The notes beneath the pieces are model-generated. The model did not search any database. It was not told the DNA's origin and saw only the letters and a program-made list of their open reading frames with translations. Made by a program: the position numbers and the translations under genes. Below, one piece after another: positions 1 through 6,661 of a stretch of DNA of 6,734 nucleotides; positions within the stretch are counted from its first letter, which is position 1; each line of letters opens with the position of its first letter. Source of the stretch: Nitrospirota bacterium (GTDB lineage: Bacteria > Nitrospirota > Nitrospiria > Nitrospirales > Nitrospiraceae); NCBI GenBank assembly GCA_004296865.1, contig SCVQ01000293.1, positions 1 to 6,734 of the forward strand. The letters are read 5' to 3'.

Positions 1-766
1 AGTGCGTATCTTGCGCCGCACTGCCCGCCAGGACCATGCCTGCAAGGTAGGCGGGGAGCACGGCTTCGCTGCCCGACCACAACGCCAGTGCGCCCAAACC
101 AAAAATGATCAGCATGACCCATTTGGTCCTAATCGCGGCCGTGCGATAGGCATACTGTCGGGTCAGCCACGCCGTCAAGGTGGGCAGAGATGCGAGGGCT
201 ATCACGCTCCCCACGATGAAGACGATGGTCTTATAGGTAAACGGCGCAAACAGGACGCCGAGGGCGATGACCGTGCCCAGATCATTGATAAAGCAGGAGC
301 CGAGTATGCCCTTCCCGAATTCTGTTTTATTAAACCCCGTTTCCAGCATGACGGCATAGACCACGGCCATGGAGGTCGTCGACAGGGCCACTCCACACAG
401 CCAACTCGCCTGGACATTCCATCCCAACCCATAGAAGGCCACGGCGGCACAGCCGAGAAACGGGGCCACGAACCCGACGAGGCCCACGACGCTGACTTCG
501 GTCAATTTGGTCCGCATGACGTGAGGATCGAGTTCGGCGCCAGCGAGGAAGGTGAGGAGGACGGCGCCGGCAGAAGCGAGAAACCGCACCCACTCGGCGT
601 TGGAGCTCAACACATCCCCCAAATCGAACAGGCCGGTGACGGCGGCAGCACAGACCCCAACACAGATTTCGACCAAGGCAATCGAGAGGCGCAGGTACGA
701 CGCGATCAGCGCGGAAACAACGGCGAGGGCAAGCCACAGGGACGCAGTGGTAAAGATCTGTTCCAT
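1..766 (-). CDS. CPA2-type cation:proton antiporter, N-terminal part (runs off left edge)
   Basis: This frame is open from ATG 764-766 to the window edge: 255 codons with no stop, so the C-terminal part is missing. The product is very hydrophobic, with repeated membrane segments from about residue 8 onward. Family hallmarks are FLAGAELDP near residues 73-81, the serine/threonine-rich STTSMAVVYAVMLETG near 129-144, and FINDLGTVIAL near 159-169. N161-D162 in the last motif sits where this superfamily keeps its ion-binding Asn-Asp or Asp-Asp pair. The family exchanges Na+ or K+ for protons across the inner membrane; the ion used here cannot be told. The core domain of the family is usually about 400 residues, so roughly 60% is visible. 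The start is supported by GGAGGA at 774-779, seven bases upstream. No neighbour shares an operon with it inside the window. The family call is firm; specificity is unknown. Confidence 0.85.
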   Translation of the reverse strand, partial: MEQIFTTASLWLALAVVSALIASYLRLSIALVEICVGVCAAAVTGLFDLGDVLSSNAEWVRFLASAGAVLLTFLAGAELDPHVMRTKLTEVSVVGLVGFVAPFLGCAAVAFYGLGWNVQASWLCGVALSTTSMAVVYAVMLETGFNKTEFGKGILGSCFINDLGTVIALGVLFAPFTYKTIVFIVGSVIALASLPTLTAWLTRQYAYRTAAIRTKWVMLIIFGLGALALWSGSEAVLPAYLAGMVLAGSAAQDTH

Positions 767-798
767 CGAGGAATCCTCCGTTACGGCCACCGGCAGGA

Positions 799-820
799 AC
801 AACCGCTTTGCAGCGGTTGT
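799..820. repeat. Perfect 9-bp inverted repeat in antiporter leader
   Basis: The arms ACAACCGCT and AGCGGTTGT pair perfectly around a TTGC loop. The repeat lies about 33 bases upstream of the antiporter start codon, inside the probable 5' leader. No T tract follows on either strand, so a terminator is unlikely. It could be an mRNA leader hairpin or a protein-binding palindrome; the sequence does not decide. Confidence 0.5.
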
Positions 821-1034
821 CACGGTGCAGGTGCCAACTCCATCGCTACGACAGCATCGAAAGCGTAGGAGTCATCAGCCTGGCCACGGCGGTTGTACGG
901 GGGACTCCATCCCCTGAGTTGCTACAGTATAGTTGAGAACTTCGCTCAGTAGCACAAGTTTCTTCGCGGTGTATCCAAGAGCCTGCTGTTCCTCACTGCT
1001 CAATCAAAACGGAAGGTTCGCAAAAAGTACAGGT

Positions 1035-1058
1035 TGGGGAGCCAGTCCGGGTTCGAAC
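1035..1058 (-). other. tRNA 3'-end-like fragment, possible att scar
   Basis: Read on the minus strand, these 24 bases fit tRNA positions 53-76 with exact spacing: G53, a TTCGAAC loop, the T-stem 3' strand CCGGA, seven acceptor bases CTGGCTC, one discriminator base, and CCA. The bases before position 53 do not form the matching T-stem strand, and no anticodon arm is present, so this is not a tRNA gene. Its orientation is the same as tRNA-Lys at 2237-2312, and about 16 of 24 positions match that tRNA, including GAGCC of the acceptor and the CCA. Integrative elements that insert into tRNA 3' ends leave such a partial copy at their far end. The modest identity leaves chance or a different donor tRNA possible. 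Confidence 0.4.
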
Positions 1059-1067
1059 TATCGAGAC

Positions 1068-1439
1068 TTACTTGACATAGACCACACCAGGCAGGTCTTT
1101 CAGATCCGCATCGCTTGTCACTACCTCGACGCCCTGATCCTGCGCTGTCGCATACACAATGGCGTCGGCCATGGCCAAGCCGTGGCGCAAGCTCAAATCA
1201 GCCGCCAAAAAAGCAATAGATTCCGTGAGAGGGATAACCTGCGTGGCGCTGAGCCGCCCGACGAATAATACCGCGGTCTCCTCTCCCCGCTCCCGCTTAA
1301 TCTTCTTATAGACTTCATACAGCACAACCGTAGGCGTCACGATCTGAGACGTAGGAGCCAAGTAGGAGACATACCGCTCAGCCAGTGCCCCGCCCGTGAA
1401 AAACTCAATCCACCCGCTGGAGTCCACCAGGATCTTCAC
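1068..1439 (-). CDS. vapC: VapC-type PIN-domain toxin
   Basis: This 123-residue PIN-domain protein is predicted to be the ribonuclease toxin of a type II toxin-antitoxin pair. Known members cut specific tRNAs or rRNA with Mg2+ and block translation. The acidic metal-binding residues are visible in order: D6 (VDSSGW), E42 (VLYEVYK), D92 (MADAIVYATA) and D110 (TSDADL). The length is normal for the family. The start is a GTG (1437-1439) that overlaps the antitoxin stop in the four bases GTGA, so toxin translation is probably coupled to that of the antitoxin. No ATG start gives the usual N-terminal strand with D6. The target RNA cannot be read from the sequence. The gene looks intact. Confidence 0.9.
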   Translation of the reverse strand: MKILVDSSGWIEFFTGGALAERYVSYLAPTSQIVTPTVVLYEVYKKIKRERGEETAVLFVGRLSATQVIPLTESIAFLAADLSLRHGLAMADAIVYATAQDQGVEVVTSDADLKDLPGVVYVK

Positions 1440-1645
1440 AGCCGCTCCTTCTTCTCCCGGAGATCGTTCTTCGACATTCCCTTGAGAGCTCCCCGCAAAG
1501 ACTTCAGCGAAACCTCGGGCACCAGGGTAATGACCCCGCCTTTTTCCAGCACTTGTAGGCGTTGTTTGGGACTCAAGTGCAATTTATCCCGCACCTCTTT
1601 GGGAATCACGATCTGAAACTTCGGTGAAATCGTCGTGGTTGCCAT
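1436..1645 (-). CDS. vapB: AbrB/MazE-type antitoxin of the vapBC pair
   Basis: This 69-residue protein has a swapped-hairpin AbrB/SpoVT domain at about residues 3-45 (TTISPKFQIVIPKEVRDKL, then LEKGGVITLVPE). The family binds DNA as a dimer. The charged C-terminal tail (about 46-69) is the part that, in this type of pair, normally wraps the toxin and blocks its active site. It is the first gene of the operon; the toxin follows with a four-base overlap. The ATG (1643-1645) is preceded by a strong AAGGAGG at 1650-1656, four bases away. Together with toxin it should repress its own promoter, and a palindrome overlapping the -10 box just upstream supports this. The symbol vapB is used by position and family; the exact subfamily is not certain. 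Confidence 0.88.
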   Translation of the reverse strand: MATTTISPKFQIVIPKEVRDKLHLSPKQRLQVLEKGGVITLVPEVSLKSLRGALKGMSKNDLREKKERL

Positions 1646-1665
1646 GCCGCCTCCTTCATACCAAT

Positions 1666-1681
1666 TGATGATGGATCATCA
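1666..1681. promoter_or_regulatory. Palindromic operator of vapBC
   Basis: The 16-bp palindrome has arms TGATGAT and ATCATCA around a GG centre, all seven arm pairs matching. It starts 20 bases upstream of the antitoxin ATG and overlaps the -10 box at 1678-1683. That is where an AbrB-type antitoxin would bind to shut off its own operon. The palindrome is seen directly; binding is inferred. Confidence 0.6.
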
Positions 1682-1706
1682 TATCGTCATACGCTCTGAC
1701 CGTCAA
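1678..1706 (-). promoter_or_regulatory. sigma70 promoter of vapBC
   Basis: On the minus strand TTGACG (1701-1706) is followed after exactly 17 bases by TATGAT (1678-1683). Each box matches the consensus at five of six positions. Transcription would begin near 1671, giving a short leader of about 25 bases that contains the ribosome binding site. Confidence 0.65.
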
Positions 1707-2030
1707 GACGAGTCCCCCCTACTCCCATGGCAACGCCACCCTTTTCTCAATCTCCATTGTGGTCAGTGGTGTCTCCTGAGTGATTACAGTGTGCCAAGGT
1801 TATTGAATCCAACCTTGATAAGGCGCTCAGCTCAATCATCGAACGGAGGCCCATTCAAAAGGGAAACTGACCTGGTCCTCACGCATGCTTTGGCAAAGGA
1901 GGCTGTCTTCTCCTTTCTCCGATGCCCTGAACCCTCAAAATCAGTCCAGGGTCATTGTTAGGGCCTGAGCTGGTGACCCCCTTGCTTCACTGCGCTGTCG
2001 GCTCGATACCATTCCAGAAGAACGGATTGA
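1707..2030. other. Gene-poor stretch between vapBC and the integrase remnant
   Basis: I recognise no gene here. A plus-strand frame running to about 1961 shows no family features and overlaps the vapBC control region. A perfect 7-bp inverted repeat, CAAGGTT and AACCTTG around nine bases, lies at 1795-1817. Base composition looks more AT-rich than the core genes. The stretch is probably decayed mobile-element DNA, judged from its neighbours only. Confidence 0.4.
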
Positions 2031-2234
2031 CGGAAGGGCGTGGATATCGACAGGGTGCAGCGGTTCTTGGGGCATAAGACGGGAGAGATGACGCAGCGTT
2101 ACACCCATCATTCGCCGGAGAGCCTGAGGGATGGGGTGAGGGTGCTGGAAGAGCCGCGACCGGAGAAAGTTAGCACAAGGGGCCGGTCAGGCGGGTTTGC
2201 AGGGGGCGAGAAGTCTCGGAACCTATTGATTTGA
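2031..2234 (+). pseudogene. Tyrosine recombinase (phage-type integrase), C-terminal remnant
   Basis: The frame carries GVDIDRVQRFLGHKTGEMTQ then RYTHHSPESL, which matches the end of the catalytic domain of tyrosine recombinases. The histidine in LGH (codon 2073-2075) is the late active-site residue, and the tyrosine in RYTHH (codon 2100-2102) is the nucleophile. The earlier catalytic Arg-Lys and HxxR boxes are absent: an in-frame TGA lies at 2028-2030 and I find no integrase-like sequence upstream in other frames. With only about 60-67 residues it cannot recombine DNA. The GTG at 2040 is only the first possible start, with no ribosome binding site. The frame ends two bases from the CCA end of tRNA-Lys, the usual address of such integrases, so the remnant probably marks an old insertion. 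The residues after LEEPRP look like non-family tail. Confidence 0.75.
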
Positions 2235-2236
2235 GG

Positions 2237-2312
2237 TGGTGAGCCGGCTGGGACTCGAACCCAGGGCCCTCGCCTTAAAAGGGCGATGCTCTACCGACTG
2301 AGCTACCGGCTC
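2237..2312 (-). tRNA. tRNA-Lys (anticodon UUU)
   Basis: This is a complete 76-base cloverleaf with encoded CCA (2237-2239) and discriminator A. The acceptor stem is GAGCCGG with CCGGCTC, fully paired. The anticodon stem TCGCC/GGCGA encloses the loop CTTTTAA, putting UUU at 2277-2279, which reads lysine codons AAA and AAG. The T arm is CTGGG/CCCAG around TTCGAGT. The 3' end faces the integrase remnant, so this gene is the probable integration target of the patch to its left. It lies downstream of purA on the same strand and has its own likely promoter. Confidence 0.96.
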
Positions 2313-2322
2313 ACCCGTGCCG

Positions 2323-2352
2323 ATGCTGGCATTCGCCGCTGGAGCTTGTCAA
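2323..2352 (-). promoter_or_regulatory. Possible promoter of tRNA-Lys
   Basis: A consensus TTGACA (2347-2352) sits in the short gap between the purA stop and tRNA-Lys. The best -10 box, CAGCAT (2323-2328), is 18 bases away and matches only three positions. The -35 box and location support it; the -10 box is weak. Just upstream, GGTCG-CGC-CGACC (2366-2378) forms a small hairpin right after the purA stop, but it lacks a T tract. Confidence 0.4.
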
Positions 2353-2378
2353 CGCCTTTTGGAGTGGTCGGCGCGACC

Positions 2379-3707
<1,329 letters not shown>

Positions 3708-3741
3708 TGCCGTCCATCACGCCAGGGTTAAAATGCCGTTC

Positions 3742-3775
3742 AAAAAAAGAGCCCTGACCACGCGAGATCAGAGCC
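3742..3775 (-). terminator. Terminator-like hairpin in the purA leader
   Basis: On the minus strand the segments GCTCTGATC (3774-3766) and GGTCAGGGC (3759-3751) pair over nine positions, two of them G-U, around a six-base loop. Then come UC and seven U residues (3748-3742). This is the layout of an intrinsic terminator working only on the minus strand. It lies between the purA promoter and start codon, about 35 bases before the ATG. It may be an attenuator of purA or the end of a short upstream transcript. Confidence 0.65.
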
Positions 3776-3785
3776 GACGCGCCTC

Positions 3786-3814
3786 ATACTAAGGTGCCCC
3801 CTCACCTTTGTCAA
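3786..3814 (-). promoter_or_regulatory. Promoter of purA
   Basis: On the minus strand a perfect TTGACA (3809-3814) is followed after 17 bases by TAGTAT (3786-3791, four of six matches). Transcription would start near 3779, giving a leader of about 70 bases. The terminator-like hairpin would begin almost at the RNA 5' end. Confidence 0.6.
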
Positions 3815-3841
3815 GCCAGCCCGTCCCCTTGCTTTTCCCTT

Positions 3842-3941
3842 AGAGGGGCGGCCGGACTGTCCTTGACTGCGCGCGTCCAACGAGGGCCTTCTGAGGCCGC
3901 GCGTTGCGCGAGCACGAAGGACGGTCTTGGCCGCTCCCTCT
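3842..3941. repeat. 100-base long imperfect hairpin
   Basis: The two halves of this intergenic stretch pair over most of their length. From the outside in, left-arm blocks pair with the right arm as follows: AGAGGGG (one bulge), CGGCC, GGACT (two G-U), GTCCTT, CGCG, CAACG and GGCCT, closing on a TCTG loop at 3890-3893. That is about 37 pairs. No T tract follows on either strand, so it is not a standard terminator. It sits between the outward-facing promoters of purA and tRNA-Ala. It may be a structured small RNA, or a small palindromic mobile element of the REP or MITE kind. I cannot see a second copy in the window. Confidence 0.6.
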
Positions 3942-3953
3942 TCCCCCCTTGTC

Positions 3954-3982
3954 TTGACTGCATGGGGATCGCGTGATAGCAT
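3954..3982 (+). promoter_or_regulatory. Promoter of tRNA-Ala
   Basis: TTGACT (3954-3959) is followed after exactly 17 bases by TAGCAT (3977-3982). The predicted start near 3989 gives a precursor leader of about 68 bases before the mature tRNA. A small hairpin, CAAGT and ACTTG around six bases, lies in that leader. The ABC-F gene downstream may share this transcript. Confidence 0.55.
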
Positions 3983-4056
3983 GCATAAAATTCTCAAGTC
4001 TTTGAACTTGTTGCATGTCATCGGAACCCGACGCTAGGGACGCAAGGCGCAAGGGT

Positions 4057-4132
4057 GGGGCTGTAGCGCAGTTGGGAGCGCGCGTGAATGGCATTCACGA
4101 GGTCGCCGGTTCAATCCCGGCCAGCTCCACCA
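4057..4132 (+). tRNA. tRNA-Ala (anticodon GGC)
   Basis: This is a complete 76-base cloverleaf with encoded CCA (4130-4132) and discriminator A. The acceptor stem GGGGCTG/CAGCTCC has one G-U pair, at the third position. The D stem is GCGC/GCGC. The anticodon stem CGTGA/TCACG encloses ATGGCAT, placing GGC at 4090-4092, which reads alanine codons GCC and GCU. The T arm is GCCGG/CCGGC with loop TTCAATC. It is transcribed in the same direction as the ABC-F gene that begins 87 bases later. Confidence 0.96.
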
Positions 4133-4219
4133 AACTAATCGCATAATCCATCTCTCCGAAACCATCGCCCCTCGCAATCCACCTGACTTGACTCCCATTA
4201 CCAAAGACACTGTGTAGCC

Positions 4220-6058
4220 ATGTTACAAATCGAAGGCGTCAGTAAACAATTCGCTACACGCGTGCTCTTGACCGAGGCCTCCGCGCACCTGCGCCAAGGC
4301 TCGCGGGTCGGTCTCGTCGGTCCGAACGGGGCCGGCAAAACCACCCTCATGCGGATGATCCTCGGAGAAGATTCGCCGGACAAGGGGCGGATTCGCAAGC
4401 GCCCTCATCTGCGCCTGGGGTATCTGGCTCAAGAACTGGAAACCTTGACCGGAAAGACGGTCCTGGACGCGGCCCATCGTGGTCAGTACCCGGAGCACGA
4501 AGCCAAACGCATCCTGTCCGGATTGGGATTCGGCGAAGCGGACTTCTCGCGGCCGGTCGAAGCCCTCTCCGGCGGGTATCGCATGCGGGTGGCCCTCGCC
4601 CACTTGCTGCTGGCCAACCCGGACGTCTTGATGCTCGACGAGCCCACCAACCACTTGGACAAGCCCACGCAACGATGGTTCGAGCAGTTCCTGAACCAGT
4701 CCGGCATGACGCTCCTCGTCATCAGCCACGACACGGCGTTCCTGGATCGCATCGCCACGCACATCTGGGACCTGCGCGACCATGTCATCCAGGAATACCG
4801 GGGCAACTACTCGCGCTTCCTGGAGCAACGGGCGGCGCGCGACGAGCAACTGGAAGCGTCGGCCAACCGGCAGTCCAAGGAAATCGCCCGGGTGCAGAAA
4901 TTCGTAGACCGGTTTCGTTACCAGGCCAACAAGGCCAGCCAGGTTCAGTCCCGTATCAAACAGCTGGACAAGATCAAGCGCATTGAGCAGACCCGGGATG
5001 CCAAGCGGGTCCGGTTCAAGTTTCCTCTGCCCCCGGCCAGCGGGCGGCATGTCTTCGAACTGCGCGGCGTGGGCAAGAGCTATGGCACCACCGTCGTCTA
5101 CGACTCGTTGGACTTCACGGTGGAACGGGGACAGCGGGTGGCGCTGGTGGGGGAAAACGGAGCCGGGAAAAGCACGTTGCTCAAGATGCTGGCTGGAGTG
5201 CTGCCGTTCGACAAAGGCACCAGGACCGTGGGGCACGGGGTCACGCTCCACTATTTTGCGCAGCACCAAGCCGAAACCCTGAACCCGGAACACACGATCC
5301 TGGAATCCTTGAGTGAAGTCTCCACCCAGGCGGAGACGAACTTCCTCCGCGGACTCGCCGGCGCCTTCTTGTTTTCCGGCCCGGACCAGAAGAAGCCGGT
5401 CAAGGCGCTGAGCGGCGGGGAGCGCAACCGCGTGGCCCTTGCGCGGATGCTGGTCGAGCCGGCGAACACGCTGCTGCTGGACGAACCGACCAACCACCTC
5501 GATCCGGCCTCGGTGGACGTGTTGACCGATGCCATGAGCGATTTTCCCGGCACGATCGTCTTCATCTCGCACGACCCCACCTTCCTGACGCGTATCGCCA
5601 CCCGCGTGGTGGAGATCGACGACGGCAAAGCGCGGGATTATTATGGGGACTATGAGTACTACTTGTGGAAGCGGGCCCAGGAACTGGAGTCCATCAAGGA
5701 ATCCACCGCGGACCTCTCGCCCACCCAGAAACAGGCCAAGACCAGCAGCCAATCCCTGCCGGTCACTCCCCCTGCGGAAAAGAGCAAGGCCGGGGAGCGC
5801 CGGGAGCTGACGAAAGCCCAGGCGCGGCTGGAGAAACAGGTGGCCAGGGCGGAAGCGGAAGTGGCCGAACTGGAATCCCGCCTCAAGAGCCGTGAGCAAG
5901 AGTTGGCTGACCCGGCTCTGTACCAGGATTCCGCTCGCTGGAACAGCCTGCACGAAGAGCAAGCCCGGTGGAAGAAGGACCTGGAGCGGCTGACCGCCAA
6001 GTGGTCCGACCTGGCCGATGAACTGGAAGACGTGAAGAAGAAGCTGGCGGTAGCGTAG
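4220..6058 (+). CDS. ABC-F family ATPase, ribosome-associated translation factor
   Basis: This 612-residue soluble protein has two ATP-binding cassettes and no membrane segment, which defines the ABC-F family. Such proteins bind the ribosomal E site and help stalled or early elongating ribosomes; some members protect against antibiotics. Cassette 1 has GPNGAGKTT (34-42), LSGGY (116-120), LMLDEPTNHLD with catalytic E141, and switch H170. Cassette 2 has GENGAGKST (311-319), LSGGE (397-401), LLLDEPTNHLD with E422, and H451. The linker at about 195-275 (with RFRYQANKASQVQSRIKQLD) is the interdomain segment that reaches toward the P-site tRNA. A C-terminal charged coiled coil fills about 525-612, as in Uup- and YheS-like members. 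The ATG fits the family start, but no Shine-Dalgarno sequence is visible before it. Both active sites look intact. Resistance versus housekeeping role cannot be told; the long C-terminal coil favours housekeeping. Confidence 0.95.
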   Translation: MLQIEGVSKQFATRVLLTEASAHLRQGSRVGLVGPNGAGKTTLMRMILGEDSPDKGRIRKRPHLRLGYLAQELETLTGKTVLDAAHRGQYPEHEAKRILSGLGFGEADFSRPVEALSGGYRMRVALAHLLLANPDVLMLDEPTNHLDKPTQRWFEQFLNQSGMTLLVISHDTAFLDRIATHIWDLRDHVIQEYRGNYSRFLEQRAARDEQLEASANRQSKEIARVQKFVDRFRYQANKASQVQSRIKQLDKIKRIEQTRDAKRVRFKFPLPPASGRHVFELRGVGKSYGTTVVYDSLDFTVERGQRVALVGENGAGKSTLLKMLAGVLPFDKGTRTVGHGVTLHYFAQHQAETLNPEHTILESLSEVSTQAETNFLRGLAGAFLFSGPDQKKPVKALSGGERNRVALARMLVEPANTLLLDEPTNHLDPASVDVLTDAMSDFPGTIVFISHDPTFLTRIATRVVEIDDGKARDYYGDYEYYLWKRAQELESIKESTADLSPTQKQAKTSSQSLPVTPPAEKSKAGERRELTKAQARLEKQVARAEAEVAELESRLKSREQELADPALYQDSARWNSLHEEQARWKKDLERLTAKWSDLADELEDVKKKLAVA

Positions 6059-6109
6059 AGATCAGGCGGAAGGCGGCTTCGGCTTCTAGTGAGAAGGAGC
6101 GGCCTCTGC

Positions 6110-6565
6110 TCAGGGCTGCCCAATATCTTCGTGCCACAGCTCGGGATGCGCCGTGATGAATTCGGCCAGCATCAGCCGGCAGGCATCCGCATCGAGGTCG
6201 ATCACCTCGATGCCACGTTCCCGCAGCCAGTCTATACCGCCGGTAAAGGTGTGGGATTCCCCGACGACGACTGCGCCAATGCCGAACTGAACGACGAGGC
6301 CGCTGCAATACCAGCAGGGAGCCAGGGTCGTCACCATAATGGTGTCTTTGTAGCTGCGCTGGCGCCCGGCTTTGCGAAAGGCGTCCGTCTCGGCGTGCAC
6401 GGAGGGATCGTTCTCCTGAACCCGTCGATTGTGCCCACGCCCGAGCAGCGTCCCGTCGCGTCGGAACAGGGCGGCCCCGATGGGAATACCGCCTTCCGAG
6501 AGGCCGATCCGCGCCTCCTCGAGGGCAATCTCGAGCATCGGCTGAAAGTCAGATCTGTTCGTCAT
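6110..6565 (-). CDS. Cytosine deaminase-like protein (yeast FCY1 type)
   Basis: This 151-residue zinc deaminase of the cytidine-deaminase fold most likely converts cytosine to uracil and ammonia for pyrimidine salvage. Zinc ligands are H57 in the HAE motif, with E59 as proton shuttle, and C84 and C87 in PCWYC. Residues that hold cytosine in the yeast enzyme, as I recall them, have counterparts here: N46 in GRGHN, F107, and W144 and D147 in the terminal LWHEDIG. The length matches the yeast protein (about 158). This is unlike the large amidohydrolase-type CodA of E. coli and unlike tRNA deaminase TadA. I chose ATG 6563-6565, preceded by a weak GGTGGG; GTG 6572-6574 and TTG 6587-6589 are in-frame alternatives, the last overlapping the attC box. 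The gene is convergent with the ABC-F gene, 51 bases apart. An attC-like site lies directly upstream. Another small nucleobase substrate is possible. Confidence 0.85.
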   Translation of the reverse strand: MTNRSDFQPMLEIALEEARIGLSEGGIPIGAALFRRDGTLLGRGHNRRVQENDPSVHAETDAFRKAGRQRSYKDTIMVTTLAPCWYCSGLVVQFGIGAVVVGESHTFTGGIDWLRERGIEVIDLDADACRLMLAEFITAHPELWHEDIGQP

Positions 6566-6583
6566 CGCACCCACCGACAAGCG

Positions 6584-6661
6584 GCCCAACGCCCAGGTTC
6601 AGCCGCGGCCGCGCCTGAGCGAAGCGGAAGCGTAGTCGTCGGCTAGAACCTGTTGTTAGCT
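6584..6661 (-). other. Integron attC-like recombination site
   Basis: Read on the minus strand, the site starts with AGCTAAC (R'' box, 6661-6655) and L'' box CAGGTTCTAGCC (6652-6641). A variable centre follows, then L' box GGCTGAACCTG (6604-6594) and R' box GTTGGGC (6590-6584). The L boxes are inverted repeats except for one extra base in L'', the asymmetry that sets attC orientation. R' fits GTTRRRY exactly; R'' departs from RYYYAAC at one position. The 78-base length is normal for attC. A reading frame ends one base before R'' and the deaminase start follows R' within 20 bases, as in cassette arrays. No second attC is seen after the deaminase stop, and no integrase is in the window. Confidence 0.68.

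Larger units (their letters stand above)
767..1067. other. Intergenic region between antiporter and vapC
   Basis: I see no convincing gene here. The stretch holds a perfect 9-bp inverted repeat (799-820), a smaller hairpin GGGGA-CTCCA-TCCCC (about 901-915) and a tRNA-3'-end-like fragment (1035-1058). On the minus strand, TATACT at 926-931 could be a -10 box for the antiporter gene, but I find no good -35 box at the right distance. Confidence 0.5.

Noticed and set aside
2..868. 288-codon plus-strand open frame
   Set aside because: It is antisense to the antiporter. The product is rich in His, Gly and Arg with no domain, whereas the minus strand gives a clear membrane protein with family motifs.
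1035..1110. A complete tRNA gene around the GTTCGAA loop
   Set aside because: Only positions 53-76 fit. There is no T-stem 5' strand, anticodon arm or acceptor 5' strand, and vapC coding begins at 1068.
1635..1961. 108-codon plus-strand frame next to vapB
   Set aside because: It overlaps the vapBC start, promoter and operator on the other strand, and the product shows no family or domain signal.
1950..1980. GTTAGGG near 1957-1963 as a second attC crossover box
   Set aside because: The last base breaks GTTRRRY, and I find no paired L boxes or R'' box at a sensible distance.
3740..4021. 93-codon minus-strand frame across the purA-tRNA-Ala gap
   Set aside because: It spans the long hairpin, the purA promoter and the terminator; the product is Arg/Ser-rich without motifs.
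4223..5962. 579-codon minus-strand open frame
   Set aside because: It is antisense to the ABC-F gene and mirrors its codons; no family features and no ribosome site.
6059..6109. Bidirectional terminator or second attC between ABC-F and deaminase
   Set aside because: I see no clear stem with a T tract and no R or L boxes in these 51 bases.
6584..6661. attC-like site read on the plus strand
   Set aside because: In this direction the crossover box would be GTTAGCT, off the GTTRRRY consensus, and the longer L box would be on the wrong side. The minus-strand reading fits better on both counts.
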